Source: Pedobacter sp. UBA1951 (GTDB lineage Bacteria > Bacteroidota > Bacteroidia > Sphingobacteriales > Sphingobacteriaceae). From it: a stretch of 5,557 nucleotides of DNA. Made by a program: the position numbers and the translations under genes. Where the stretch lies: NCBI GenBank assembly GCA_002336465.1, contig DDEP01000177.1:1-5557 (forward strand). Direction: 5' to 3'. Of this stretch, positions 1 to 5,513 are shown one piece after another (position 1 is the stretch's first letter; each line of letters begins with the position of its first letter). The notes beneath the pieces were generated by a model. It was not told the DNA's origin and did not search any database. It saw only the letters and a program-made list of their open reading frames with translations.

Positions 1-53
1 AAGATGCTGAAACAACTTGTCCCGAATTCACTTCGAGAAGTTCAGCATGACGT
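1..53 (-). repeat. Dispersed REP-like palindrome, long form
   Basis: The outer arms ATGCTGA and TCAGCAT pair. Inside them ACTT pairs with AAGT and CCCGAA pairs with TTCGAG (one mismatch) around a TTCAC loop, so the whole element can fold into one interrupted hairpin. A second copy in the same orientation lies at 5514-5557 with 42 of 44 bases identical. Shorter or decayed relatives lie at 2052-2097, 2115-2140 and 5451-5510. The strand is set by defining the CGTCA end as the 5' end. Membership of a genome-wide repeat family is inferred from the copies in this window and from the look of such elements in Bacteroidota. No function is assigned. Confidence 0.75.
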
Positions 54-139
54 AGGAGAGGTAGTATGACACATTTATTTAAATCTGCTTGATCTATATT
101 CTTTGCGATAGCCGTAAAACATCTTCGTTTAACATAAGA
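54..139. other. Intergenic stretch, nothing recognised
   Basis: This AT-rich sequence lies between the left-end repeat and the palindrome cluster. The only ATG-started frame noticed, at position 66 on the plus strand, gives 8 codons before a stop. I see no RNA gene, promoter or repeat here that I can support. Confidence 0.5.
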
Positions 140-208
140 CCGACCTTGGCTGATGCGGTATGCAACAACTAGCCTAAGCAGATATCTTGTAGCATCAGGC
201 GCAGTCGG
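140..208. repeat. Imperfect interrupted palindrome
   Basis: CCGAC at 140-144 pairs with GTCGG at 204-208. CTGATGC at 150-156 pairs with GCATCAG at 192-198. Both arms leave symmetric 5-base internal loops between these stems. ACAA at 165-168 can also pair with TTGT at 187-190. The symmetry suggests a folded element rather than chance. It lies downstream of the last peptidase gene and may be a decayed mobile palindrome or a structured 3' UTR segment. No coding potential was noticed. Confidence 0.5.
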
Positions 209-217
209 TGGTTTTTG

Positions 218-241
218 GTCCTTTTTGCCATCAAAAAGGAC
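218..241. repeat. Perfect 10-bp hairpin downstream of the last gene
   Basis: GTCCTTTTTG at 218-227 and CAAAAAGGAC at 232-241 form a perfect 10-bp stem with a 4-base loop. It lies about 95 bases beyond the stop codon of the 334-1974 gene. It could end transcription of the operon, but neither direction has a U-tract after the stem; the minus-strand continuation is CAAAAACC. A classical intrinsic terminator is therefore not supported, and a dispersed hairpin repeat is equally possible. Confidence 0.6.
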
Positions 242-244
242 TAG

Positions 245-264
245 GCCTCGCCGGCTAATGAGGC
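245..264. repeat. Short GCCTC/GAGGC stem-loop
   Basis: GCCTC at 245-249 pairs with GAGGC at 260-264 around a 10-base loop containing GCCGGC. It directly adjoins the 218-241 hairpin and is noticeably more GC-rich than the surrounding DNA, which suggests that both belong to one inserted palindromic unit. From 265 to 333 I see only AT-rich sequence with a small AATTTAAATT palindrome at 282-291. Confidence 0.4.
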
Positions 265-333
265 GAAAACATACAAAACCTAATTTAAATTGGATATTTA
301 ATAACTTTATCTAAATTCACATTAACCAATGCC

Positions 334-1974
334 TTAATCTAATTTCCTACCCGTATTAATTACATTTACACCATTAAATCGGGTAGTAGGACTACCATGA
401 GATACAGCGCTTGCTTGGCTAGGTTGTCCTTTCCCGTCAGAGAAAGTTCCACCTAAACGGTAGTCGTTTTTATCGCAGCGTTGCACACATGAATTCCAGA
501 ACTCCTGTGTATTGGCTTGGTAAGCAGCATCTTTGAACATACCCACAATCTTACCCTCTTTAATTTCATAGGCCAGTTGTGCACTGAACTGGAAATTATA
601 GCGTTGTTGATCAATAGAATAAGAATTTCTGCCAAACATATAGATACCCTTCTCTACATTCTTTACCATTTCTGCAGCCGATAGAGGCGCATTACCCGGA
701 AGTAACGATACATTAGGCATACGCTGAAACTGTATGCTGTCCCAACTATCTGCATAGCAACAACCTTGCGATTCTTTTAGACCTAAGATATGCGCTTGAT
801 CCCTAATGGTTTGGTAATTAACCAAGATACCATCCTTTATAATATCCCATTTACCACATTTCACACCTTCATCATCATAACCCACGGCACCTAAAGAACC
901 TGTTTCCAGTTTATCAGCTACAATATTAACCTCTTTACTGCCAAAATTAAATTTCTTGCTTTCCCACTTATCTAAAGTAAGGAAACTTGTTCCGGCATAA
1001 TTGGCCTCGTAGCCTAATACACGATCTAGCTCGGTAGGGTGACCTACAGATTCATGTATGGTCAGGAATAAATGCGAAGGATCTAAAACCAGATCATATT
1101 TGCCCGGAGAGATAGGTTTGGCTTTAAGCTTTTCATCCACATGTACGGCTGCTTCACGAACATCTTCCAGCATATCATAACGTTTCTTGTACATCGTTAC
1201 CGGACCGCCTTTTATTTTTTCGCTATCTAAAGGTTTAAGGTATTCAAACCCCATGCCCATAGGCGCACTTAAAGCATTTCTGGTTTCGAACTTACCAGCA
1301 GCAGCATCAATTTTAGTAAGGGTAAAAGTGGGCCATATGCGGTGTATATCCTGATCAATATAAGAACCATCAGTTGAAGCAAAGTATTTTTGTTCATTTA
1401 CCATGAACAAGTTAGAGTTAATGTACTTTGCCCCACCCTTAAGCGCTTCATTATTTACATTTAACAGTAAATCCACTTTCTCGGCAACAGGAACCTCAAA
1501 AGCATTGATGGCAACAGGCGTTTTCCAGCTTACTTCACCAAAACCTTTTTGTGGAGCTAACTGTACAGGCTCATCCATAATTTTGGCATTGCCTTTGGCA
1601 ATGGCAACAGCCATTTTCGTAGCTTTAACAATATTGTCGTTGTCTAGCTTGTTGGTTGCGGCAAAACCCCAGCTACCATTGGCAAGCACACGAATGCCCA
1701 TTCCGTAAGATTCTGAATTAGAGATGTTATCTACTCTTTTCTCGCGGGTAGCTACTACCTGATTGAGATAACGTCCTATCCTTACATCGGCATAACTCGC
1801 ACCTAATGATTTTGCAGTATTTAAAACTACATCAGCCATTTTCTTTTTCAGGGCAACATCAACAGGCCTAAGGGCTTCTTCAATAGAAATTATCTTGCCA
1901 AATACAGGCACGCTGTGCAGCATGGTAGCCCCTGTACCTATGCCAGCCATGTATAAAAAGTCTCTTCTTTTCAA
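334..1974 (-). CDS. TldD-like zinc metallopeptidase with twin-arginine-like leader (second copy)
   Basis: 546-residue member of the TldD/PmbA (modulator of DNA gyrase) peptidase family. Layout: leader at about 1-26, N-terminal domain at about 50-115, middle domain at about 150-285, C-terminal catalytic domain at about 292-540. The zinc motif is H307-E308-S-V-G-H312 within TIHESVGHPTELDR. Known TldD proteins cleave unfolded peptides inside a TldD/TldE complex. The substrate here is unknown. The leader MKRRDFLYMAG has an RRxFL Tat motif, a moderately hydrophobic stretch and a possible signal peptidase site after G26. The start is TTG (1974-1972): an in-frame TAA lies five codons upstream, and the next ATG, codon 9, would delete the arginines. 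No Shine-Dalgarno is visible. The leader has ACTAAAAAACC 6 bases before the start, as in the paralogue. D513 occupies the place where I recall the family having the third zinc ligand, Cys. It is about 70% identical to the 3599-5233 product and identical over HESVGH through DKWESK. It is larger than E. coli TldD (481 residues), partly because of the leader. Confidence 0.93.
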   Translation of the reverse strand: MKRRDFLYMAGIGTGATMLHSVPVFGKIISIEEALRPVDVALKKKMADVVLNTAKSLGASYADVRIGRYLNQVVATREKRVDNISNSESYGMGIRVLANGSWGFAATNKLDNDNIVKATKMAVAIAKGNAKIMDEPVQLAPQKGFGEVSWKTPVAINAFEVPVAEKVDLLLNVNNEALKGGAKYINSNLFMVNEQKYFASTDGSYIDQDIHRIWPTFTLTKIDAAAGKFETRNALSAPMGMGFEYLKPLDSEKIKGGPVTMYKKRYDMLEDVREAAVHVDEKLKAKPISPGKYDLVLDPSHLFLTIHESVGHPTELDRVLGYEANYAGTSFLTLDKWESKKFNFGSKEVNIVADKLETGSLGAVGYDDEGVKCGKWDIIKDGILVNYQTIRDQAHILGLKESQGCCYADSWDSIQFQRMPNVSLLPGNAPLSAAEMVKNVEKGIYMFGRNSYSIDQQRYNFQFSAQLAYEIKEGKIVGMFKDAAYQANTQEFWNSCVQRCDKNDYRLGGTFSDGKGQPSQASAVSHGSPTTRFNGVNVINTGRKLD

Positions 1975-2051
1975 GGTCTCGGTTTTTTAGTCGGTAAAAA
2001 GAAGAGGGTGTTTTAGTAGGTATTCGTAATTCTGAGTTTATAAACCTTTAA

Positions 2052-2097
2052 CGTTATCCTGAACCTCCCCAAATAAATCAGGGCAAGTTCTGAGCTT
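2052..2097 (+). repeat. Degenerate REP-like palindrome, long form
   Basis: Read on the plus strand, this starts CGTTATCCTGAACCTCCCC and continues to GGGCAAGTTCTGAGC. It aligns along most of its length with the reverse complement of the long-form copy at 1-53, with frequent substitutions and a short gap near the right arm. The outer arms no longer pair well, which suggests an old, decayed copy. Confidence 0.5.
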
Positions 2098-2114
2098 GAC
2101 TTATAATCTTTTCA

Positions 2115-2140
2115 CGTCATCCTGAACTCGTTTCAGGATC
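2115..2140 (+). repeat. REP-like palindrome, short form
   Basis: ATCCTGAA at 2119-2126 and TTCAGGAT at 2132-2139 form a perfect 8-bp stem around the loop CTCGT, preceded by CGTC. Compared with the long form at 1-53, the middle insert is missing. The stem differs by a compensated pair: TGC/GCA there, TCC/GGA here. Confidence 0.75.
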
Positions 2141-2148
2141 TTTCACAA

Positions 2149-2249
2149 CGAACAACGAACAACGATTAACGAACAACGAACAACGAATATCGAATAAACG
2201 AACAACGAATATCGAACAACGAACAACGAATAAACGAACAACGAATAAA
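2149..2249. repeat. 14-unit degenerate heptamer tandem array
   Basis: Fourteen head-to-tail units cover 101 bp. Eleven are 7-mers and three are 8-mers. CGAACAA is the main unit, with variants CGAATAT, CGATTAA and CGAATAAA. On the transcribed strand the unit reads TTGTTCG. The mixed 7 and 8 base lengths break any reading frame, and the array is not protein-coding. Such an array is prone to slippage, so its length probably varies between strains. It lies inside the spacer between the TldE-like and second TldD-like genes. Confidence 0.85.
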
Positions 2250-2279
2250 CGAAACTACAACACCCTCCTTTATATTATT

Positions 2280-3596
2280 TTAGATCGCGTCTGATAACGA
2301 CGAGAAGGTAAAGTCACGGATTTTCATTGGAGGTATCAAACCACTTCCTGTGCGAACAGGTTTACCCAAAGCCTCTACATTGTTCAGCATGATTACCGGA
2401 CTCTCATTAAACCTAAAATTCTTTATCGGGAATTTAATTTCTCCGTTTTCGATATAGAAAGTACCATCGCGGGTAAGTCCTGTTAACAATAAGGTTTGAG
2501 GGTCAACCATACGGATATACCAGAAACGGGTAACCAATATACCTTTTTCGGTACTTTTGATCAGATCCTGTAACGATTGATTTCCACCTTCCATTACAAT
2601 ACTTCTGCTAAAAGGCAAAGGTTGTACGTTTTTCTGTGCTGCCCAGTATCTTGAATAAGAAAGGTTTTTAACCACCCCGTTTTGTACCCATTGTGTTCTC
2701 GTAACAGGTAAACCATCGCCAGTCCAAGTAGAGCCCGGTACTTCAGGATTTAGAGGATCAGAGTAAATGTTTACATTTTCAGAGAACAATTGCTCCCCTA
2801 AACGTGTACCTCCGCCTTTCTTGCTCATAAAACTACGACCTTCATCAGCGTTTCGTGCATCAAAACCCCTGAACATATTGCCTAGCATATCGCTTGCCGC
2901 CAAAGGCTCTAAGATTACGGTATATTTACCCGGTTCTATGGCTTTTGCACCAGCTGAAGTGTTGGCCTTGGTAGCCGCTATTTTGCTCAAAGCCAGCGTA
3001 TCCATTTTATCGAGGTTATTGAAATCTTGCTCTACATAGCCAGAACCAGTTCCCTGTTTGTTACGTACGGTTACCGAGAAAGAAACATTGGTACTTTTGT
3101 TATAAGCAAACAAACCCTTAGAATTCATAATAGAATTAAAACGGGTAGAATTTTCTAAAAAGCCAGCAGCATCTAAACCACCTGCTTTTGATACACTTAA
3201 GCTTTTTGCCACCATATCTGCCCTGGTATCTGGGTTCATGGCTGCGGTATTGGCATTATAAGTTAATGCTTCTGCAAAATTCTGAGGGCCCAAAGGTGGC
3301 ATATATTCAGGATTTTCGGGAGCAAGCAAAGCCAACTCTTCCGCTCTTTTAACTACTTTTTGCAAAGAGGTATCATCAAACTCATTGATGGTAGCAGTAC
3401 CCGTTTTCTTTCCAAATGTTGCACTAACCCCCAAACTCATTACATCTATTTGTCCGGCAGTAGAAACAGCATTTCGGGCGTAACGGATGTTACCACCGTC
3501 AGAGCCATTTAAACTTACTTCGCAGGCATCGGCCTTAGAATAACTAAGTACCTTTTTTAAAATTGCCTGTGCTTCTTCTTTACTTAATATGGCCAT
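2280..3596 (-). CDS. TldE/PmbA-like protein, non-catalytic partner
   Basis: 438-residue member of the TldD/PmbA family, close to E. coli PmbA (450). The N-terminal domain spans about 20-95, the middle domain about 115-215 and the C-terminal domain about 222-436. There is no HExxxH. The equivalent stretch reads VILEPLAASDMLGNMF (about 227-242), as expected for the TldE type. The C-terminal segment LVTRFWYIRMVDPQTLLLTG (354-373) followed by TRDGTF, ENGEI and FRFNES is a strong family signature. In E. coli, TldE pairs with TldD to form the peptidase, and that role is inferred here. The start is ATG (3596-3594), only 2 bases after the TAA of the upstream TldD-like gene, which implies co-transcription and probably translational coupling. 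The only purine-rich stretch before it, AGAAAAA, lies in the end of that gene. The N-terminus MAILSKEEAQAILKK is charged, with no signal peptide, unlike both neighbours. The end is TAA at 2282-2280. Confidence 0.93.
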   Translation of the reverse strand: MAILSKEEAQAILKKVLSYSKADACEVSLNGSDGGNIRYARNAVSTAGQIDVMSLGVSATFGKKTGTATINEFDDTSLQKVVKRAEELALLAPENPEYMPPLGPQNFAEALTYNANTAAMNPDTRADMVAKSLSVSKAGGLDAAGFLENSTRFNSIMNSKGLFAYNKSTNVSFSVTVRNKQGTGSGYVEQDFNNLDKMDTLALSKIAATKANTSAGAKAIEPGKYTVILEPLAASDMLGNMFRGFDARNADEGRSFMSKKGGGTRLGEQLFSENVNIYSDPLNPEVPGSTWTGDGLPVTRTQWVQNGVVKNLSYSRYWAAQKNVQPLPFSRSIVMEGGNQSLQDLIKSTEKGILVTRFWYIRMVDPQTLLLTGLTRDGTFYIENGEIKFPIKNFRFNESPVIMLNNVEALGKPVRTGSGLIPPMKIRDFTFSSLSDAI

Positions 3597-3598
3597 AA

Positions 3599-5233
3599 TT
3601 ATATTTTTCTTGCTGTATTAATAACATTAACTCCATTAAAACGGGCAGTAGAACTGCCGTGCGAAACGGCACTGCTTTGCGATGGCTGCCCTTTTCCATC
3701 ACTAAATGAACCCCCTAAACGGTAATCGCTCTGATCGCAGATATCGCTGCACGAATTCCAGAATTCACGGGTATTGGCCTGATAGGCAACATCATTGAGC
3801 ATGCCTGCTATTTTACCATTTTTGATTTCGTAGAAAATCTGACCCCCGAATTGGAAATTGTAACGCTGTTGATCAATAGAGAACGAGCCATCGCCAATGA
3901 TATAGATCCCTTTTTCTACATTTTTGATCATATCATCAACGCTCAGTTTTTGTTTGCCCGGTTGTAACGATACATTAGGCATGCGCTGAAACTGAACATC
4001 ATTCCAGCCCTGTGCATAACAGCAACCTTGCGATTCGTTTAAACCTATAATATGTGCCTGATCTCTAATGGCTTGGTAATTTACCAATACGCCGTCTTTG
4101 ATCAAATCCCATTTCTTACATTTTACACCCTCATCATCATAGCCTACAGCACCTAAAGAACCTACCTGTGTTTTATCAGCTACGATGTTAACTTTATCGC
4201 TGCCAAATTTAAAGTTCTTAGATTCCCATTTATCTAAAGTAAGGAAACTCGTTCCTGCATAATTGGCTTCATAACCCAATACACGGTCTAACTCGGTAGG
4301 GTGACCTACAGATTCGTGTATGGTTAACCATAAGTGAGAAGGATCTAAAACCAGATCATATTTACCCGGTTCTACCGATTTGGCGGTTACTTTCTCTGCG
4401 GCCACTTTAGCTGCAGCTTTTACATCTTCCAACATATCATAACGACCTTTATAACGGGTAACGATACCAGCTACTTTGTCTTCAGGACGTGCATGCATAT
4501 ACTCATAACCCATACCCATAGGCGAACTCAACGAATTACGGGTTTTGAACTGCCCCGAAGCACGGTCAATTCTGGTTACATTAAAAGTTGGATAGATACG
4601 ATGAACATCTTGATCTATATATGAGCCATCTGTAGAGGCAAAATACTTCTGTTCATTAACGGCAAATAGTGCAGAGTTTACAAAATTTGCGCCATTTTGC
4701 ATGGCAACATCATTAACATTTAGCAACAAGTCTACCTTTTCTTTAACCGGTACCTCAAAAGCATTGATTTCGATTGGTGTTTTCCAGGTAACCTCGCCAT
4801 AGCCTTTTTGTGGAGCAAGTTGTACAGGATCGCCCTGTATCTTTGCATTGGCCTTGGCAACAGCAACAGCCTGCTCGGCAGCTTTGGCTATGCCATCTTT
4901 GGTTACTTTATTCGTAGCCGCAAAACCCCAGCATCCGTTTGCGATCACGCGGATACCCACACCATAAGATTCGGTATTGGCTACACCCTGAACACGCTTT
5001 TCGCGGGTAGATACGAACTGGTTTAAATAACGCCCTATACGTACATCCGCATAAGTTGCACCTTTTGATCTGGCCGCATTTAATGCCACATCAGCAAGTT
5101 CTTTTTTAATTTTGGTATCTACGCGGACCAGCGCCTGCTCGGGATCTATTGGTGTGGCATAGGCCGATAGATCAGGTAAAAGCAAAGCACCCATTCCTAC
5201 TCCGGATAGATAGAGGAAATCTTTTCTTTTCAA
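3599..5233 (-). CDS. TldD-like zinc metallopeptidase with twin-arginine-like leader (first copy)
   Basis: 544-residue TldD-family metallopeptidase and the first gene of the cluster. The N-terminal domain spans about 50-115, the middle domain about 150-285 and the catalytic domain about 291-540. The zinc motif is H306-E307-S-V-G-H311. Metal-dependent cleavage of peptides together with the adjacent TldE-like product is inferred from the family. The leader MKRKDFLYLSGVGMGALLL is Tat-like, but the second arginine is Lys4. A good signal peptidase I site, A24-Y-A26, follows. The start is TTG (5233-5231): an in-frame TAA lies five codons upstream, and the first internal ATG, codon 14, would remove the leader. 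The same TTG-AAA-AGA beginning occurs in the paralogue at 1974, which supports the choice. No Shine-Dalgarno is visible; ACTAAAAACC ends 2 bases before the start. D512 stands where I recall the family zinc-ligand Cys. Cysteines C372, C404, C405, C495 and C499 are shared with the paralogue. Confidence 0.93.
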   Translation of the reverse strand: MKRKDFLYLSGVGMGALLLPDLSAYATPIDPEQALVRVDTKIKKELADVALNAARSKGATYADVRIGRYLNQFVSTREKRVQGVANTESYGVGIRVIANGCWGFAATNKVTKDGIAKAAEQAVAVAKANAKIQGDPVQLAPQKGYGEVTWKTPIEINAFEVPVKEKVDLLLNVNDVAMQNGANFVNSALFAVNEQKYFASTDGSYIDQDVHRIYPTFNVTRIDRASGQFKTRNSLSSPMGMGYEYMHARPEDKVAGIVTRYKGRYDMLEDVKAAAKVAAEKVTAKSVEPGKYDLVLDPSHLWLTIHESVGHPTELDRVLGYEANYAGTSFLTLDKWESKNFKFGSDKVNIVADKTQVGSLGAVGYDDEGVKCKKWDLIKDGVLVNYQAIRDQAHIIGLNESQGCCYAQGWNDVQFQRMPNVSLQPGKQKLSVDDMIKNVEKGIYIIGDGSFSIDQQRYNFQFGGQIFYEIKNGKIAGMLNDVAYQANTREFWNSCSDICDQSDYRLGGSFSDGKGQPSQSSAVSHGSSTARFNGVNVINTARKI

Positions 5234-5322
5234 TTGGTTTTTAGTTTAGGTTAGCAATACCACAAAATAGTTAAAGCTTTAAATAAAAATGGCATAAGAA
5301 GTATAACATTTTAGTTTCAATC

Positions 5323-5350
5323 GCTAATTTTTATTGAAAAGCTAATTTTT
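5323..5350. repeat. Paired GCTAATTTTT direct repeat
   Basis: GCTAATTTTT occurs at 5323-5332 and again at 5341-5350, 18 bases apart start to start, about 90-117 bases upstream of the first start codon. Spaced direct repeats in an upstream region can be regulator sites, but the motif is A/T-rich and I know no regulator for it, so chance is a real alternative. Confidence 0.4.
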
Positions 5351-5409
5351 GAGTAATAAGAAGTTAAAAGGTATACGTGCTTTGTCACAGGTTTTATTCG
5401 TTTCATCGG

Positions 5410-5439
5410 CAAAGTCTAATGCAACCCGAACTACTCAAA
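5410..5439 (-). promoter_or_regulatory. Weak Bacteroidota-type promoter candidate
   Basis: On the minus strand TTTG (5439-5436) is followed after 17 bases by TAGACTTTG (5418-5410). The known Bacteroidota consensus is TTTG, about 17-23 bases, then TAnnTTTG. Here the -7 box has one base too many between TA and TTTG. If it is used, transcription would begin near 5403 and leave a leader of roughly 170 bases before the TTG start. Confidence 0.22.
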
Positions 5440-5450
5440 GCCCCTTTGCC

Positions 5451-5510
5451 CGTCACCCTGACCTGTAGCGAAGCGGAAAGCTACGCAGTAAATTTATTTC
5501 AGGGTCTAGA
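5451..5510 (+). repeat. REP-like palindrome with inserted inner hairpin
   Basis: ACCCTGA at 5455-5461 pairs with TCAGGGT at 5499-5505, preceded by CGTC and followed by CTAGA. This is the same outer architecture as 2115-2140, with the stem pairs changed on both sides to CCC/GGG. The interior contains a second stem, GTAGC at 5465-5469 with GCTAC at 5480-5484. It lies next to an oppositely oriented copy at 5514. Confidence 0.65.
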
Positions 5511-5513
5511 GTT

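Larger units (their letters stand above)
2004..2267. repeat. 14-bp inverted repeats bounding a 264-bp block
   Basis: GAGGGTGTTTTAGT at 2004-2017 and the complement of GAGGGTGTTGTAGT at 2254-2267 match at 13 of 14 positions. They enclose both palindromes and the heptamer array. The arrangement resembles the terminal inverted repeats of a miniature non-autonomous element. It would also form a long-range stem in the operon mRNA. I see no convincing target-site duplication next to the arms and no transposase within the block, so the mobile interpretation is only inferred. Confidence 0.5.
1975..2279 (-). other. 305-bp repeat-filled spacer inside the gene cluster
   Basis: This spacer separates the TldE-like gene from the second TldD-like gene. 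It contains a near-perfect 14-bp inverted repeat at its flanks, two REP-like palindromes and a heptamer array, each listed separately. I searched the transcribed strand for a Bacteroidota-type promoter (TTTG, 17-23 bases, TAnnTTTG). I found only TTTATTTG at 2077-2070, which has no upstream TTG at proper spacing. The last gene may therefore depend on read-through from upstream. No open frame of note is present. Confidence 0.7.
5234..5450 (-). promoter_or_regulatory. Upstream region of the peptidase cluster
   Basis: About 217 bases of AT-rich, gene-free DNA lie before the first TTG start and should carry the promoter of the operon. It contains the direct repeat at 5323-5350 and the promoter candidate at 5410-5439. 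A closer sequence, TATTTTG on the minus strand (5269-5263), resembles the -7 box TAnnTTTG but is one base short and lacks a TTG at -33 spacing. A 29-codon frame (5406 to 5317, minus) was judged not to be a gene. Confidence 0.5.

Noticed and set aside
218..241. Intrinsic terminator of the operon
   Set aside because: The stem is perfect, but no U-tract follows it in either direction, so it is reported only as a hairpin.
453..635. 60-codon minus-strand frame inside the second TldD-like gene
   Set aside because: It overlaps the conserved C-terminal domain in another frame and has no family features.
1403..1708. 101-codon plus-strand frame opposite the second TldD-like gene
   Set aside because: It lies wholly antisense to a well-supported family gene, resembles no family I know and is explained as a shadow. 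The plus-strand frames at 2767-3039 and 4808-5026 are rejected for the same reason.
2149..2249. Possible CRISPR array
   Set aside because: The units are 7-8 bases with no spacers and no cas genes are present. It is a simple tandem repeat.
2258..2270. Strong Shine-Dalgarno-like AAGGAGG on the minus strand just after the TldE-like stop
   Set aside because: The following GTG-TTG is stopped at once by TAG, so it serves no frame. It is better explained as part of the 14-bp inverted repeat.
5317..5406. 29-codon ATG-started frame on the minus strand upstream of the first TldD-like gene, considered as a leader or precursor peptide
   Set aside because: There is no ribosome binding site, the composition is low-complexity AT-rich, it overlaps the direct repeat and has no recognisable motif.
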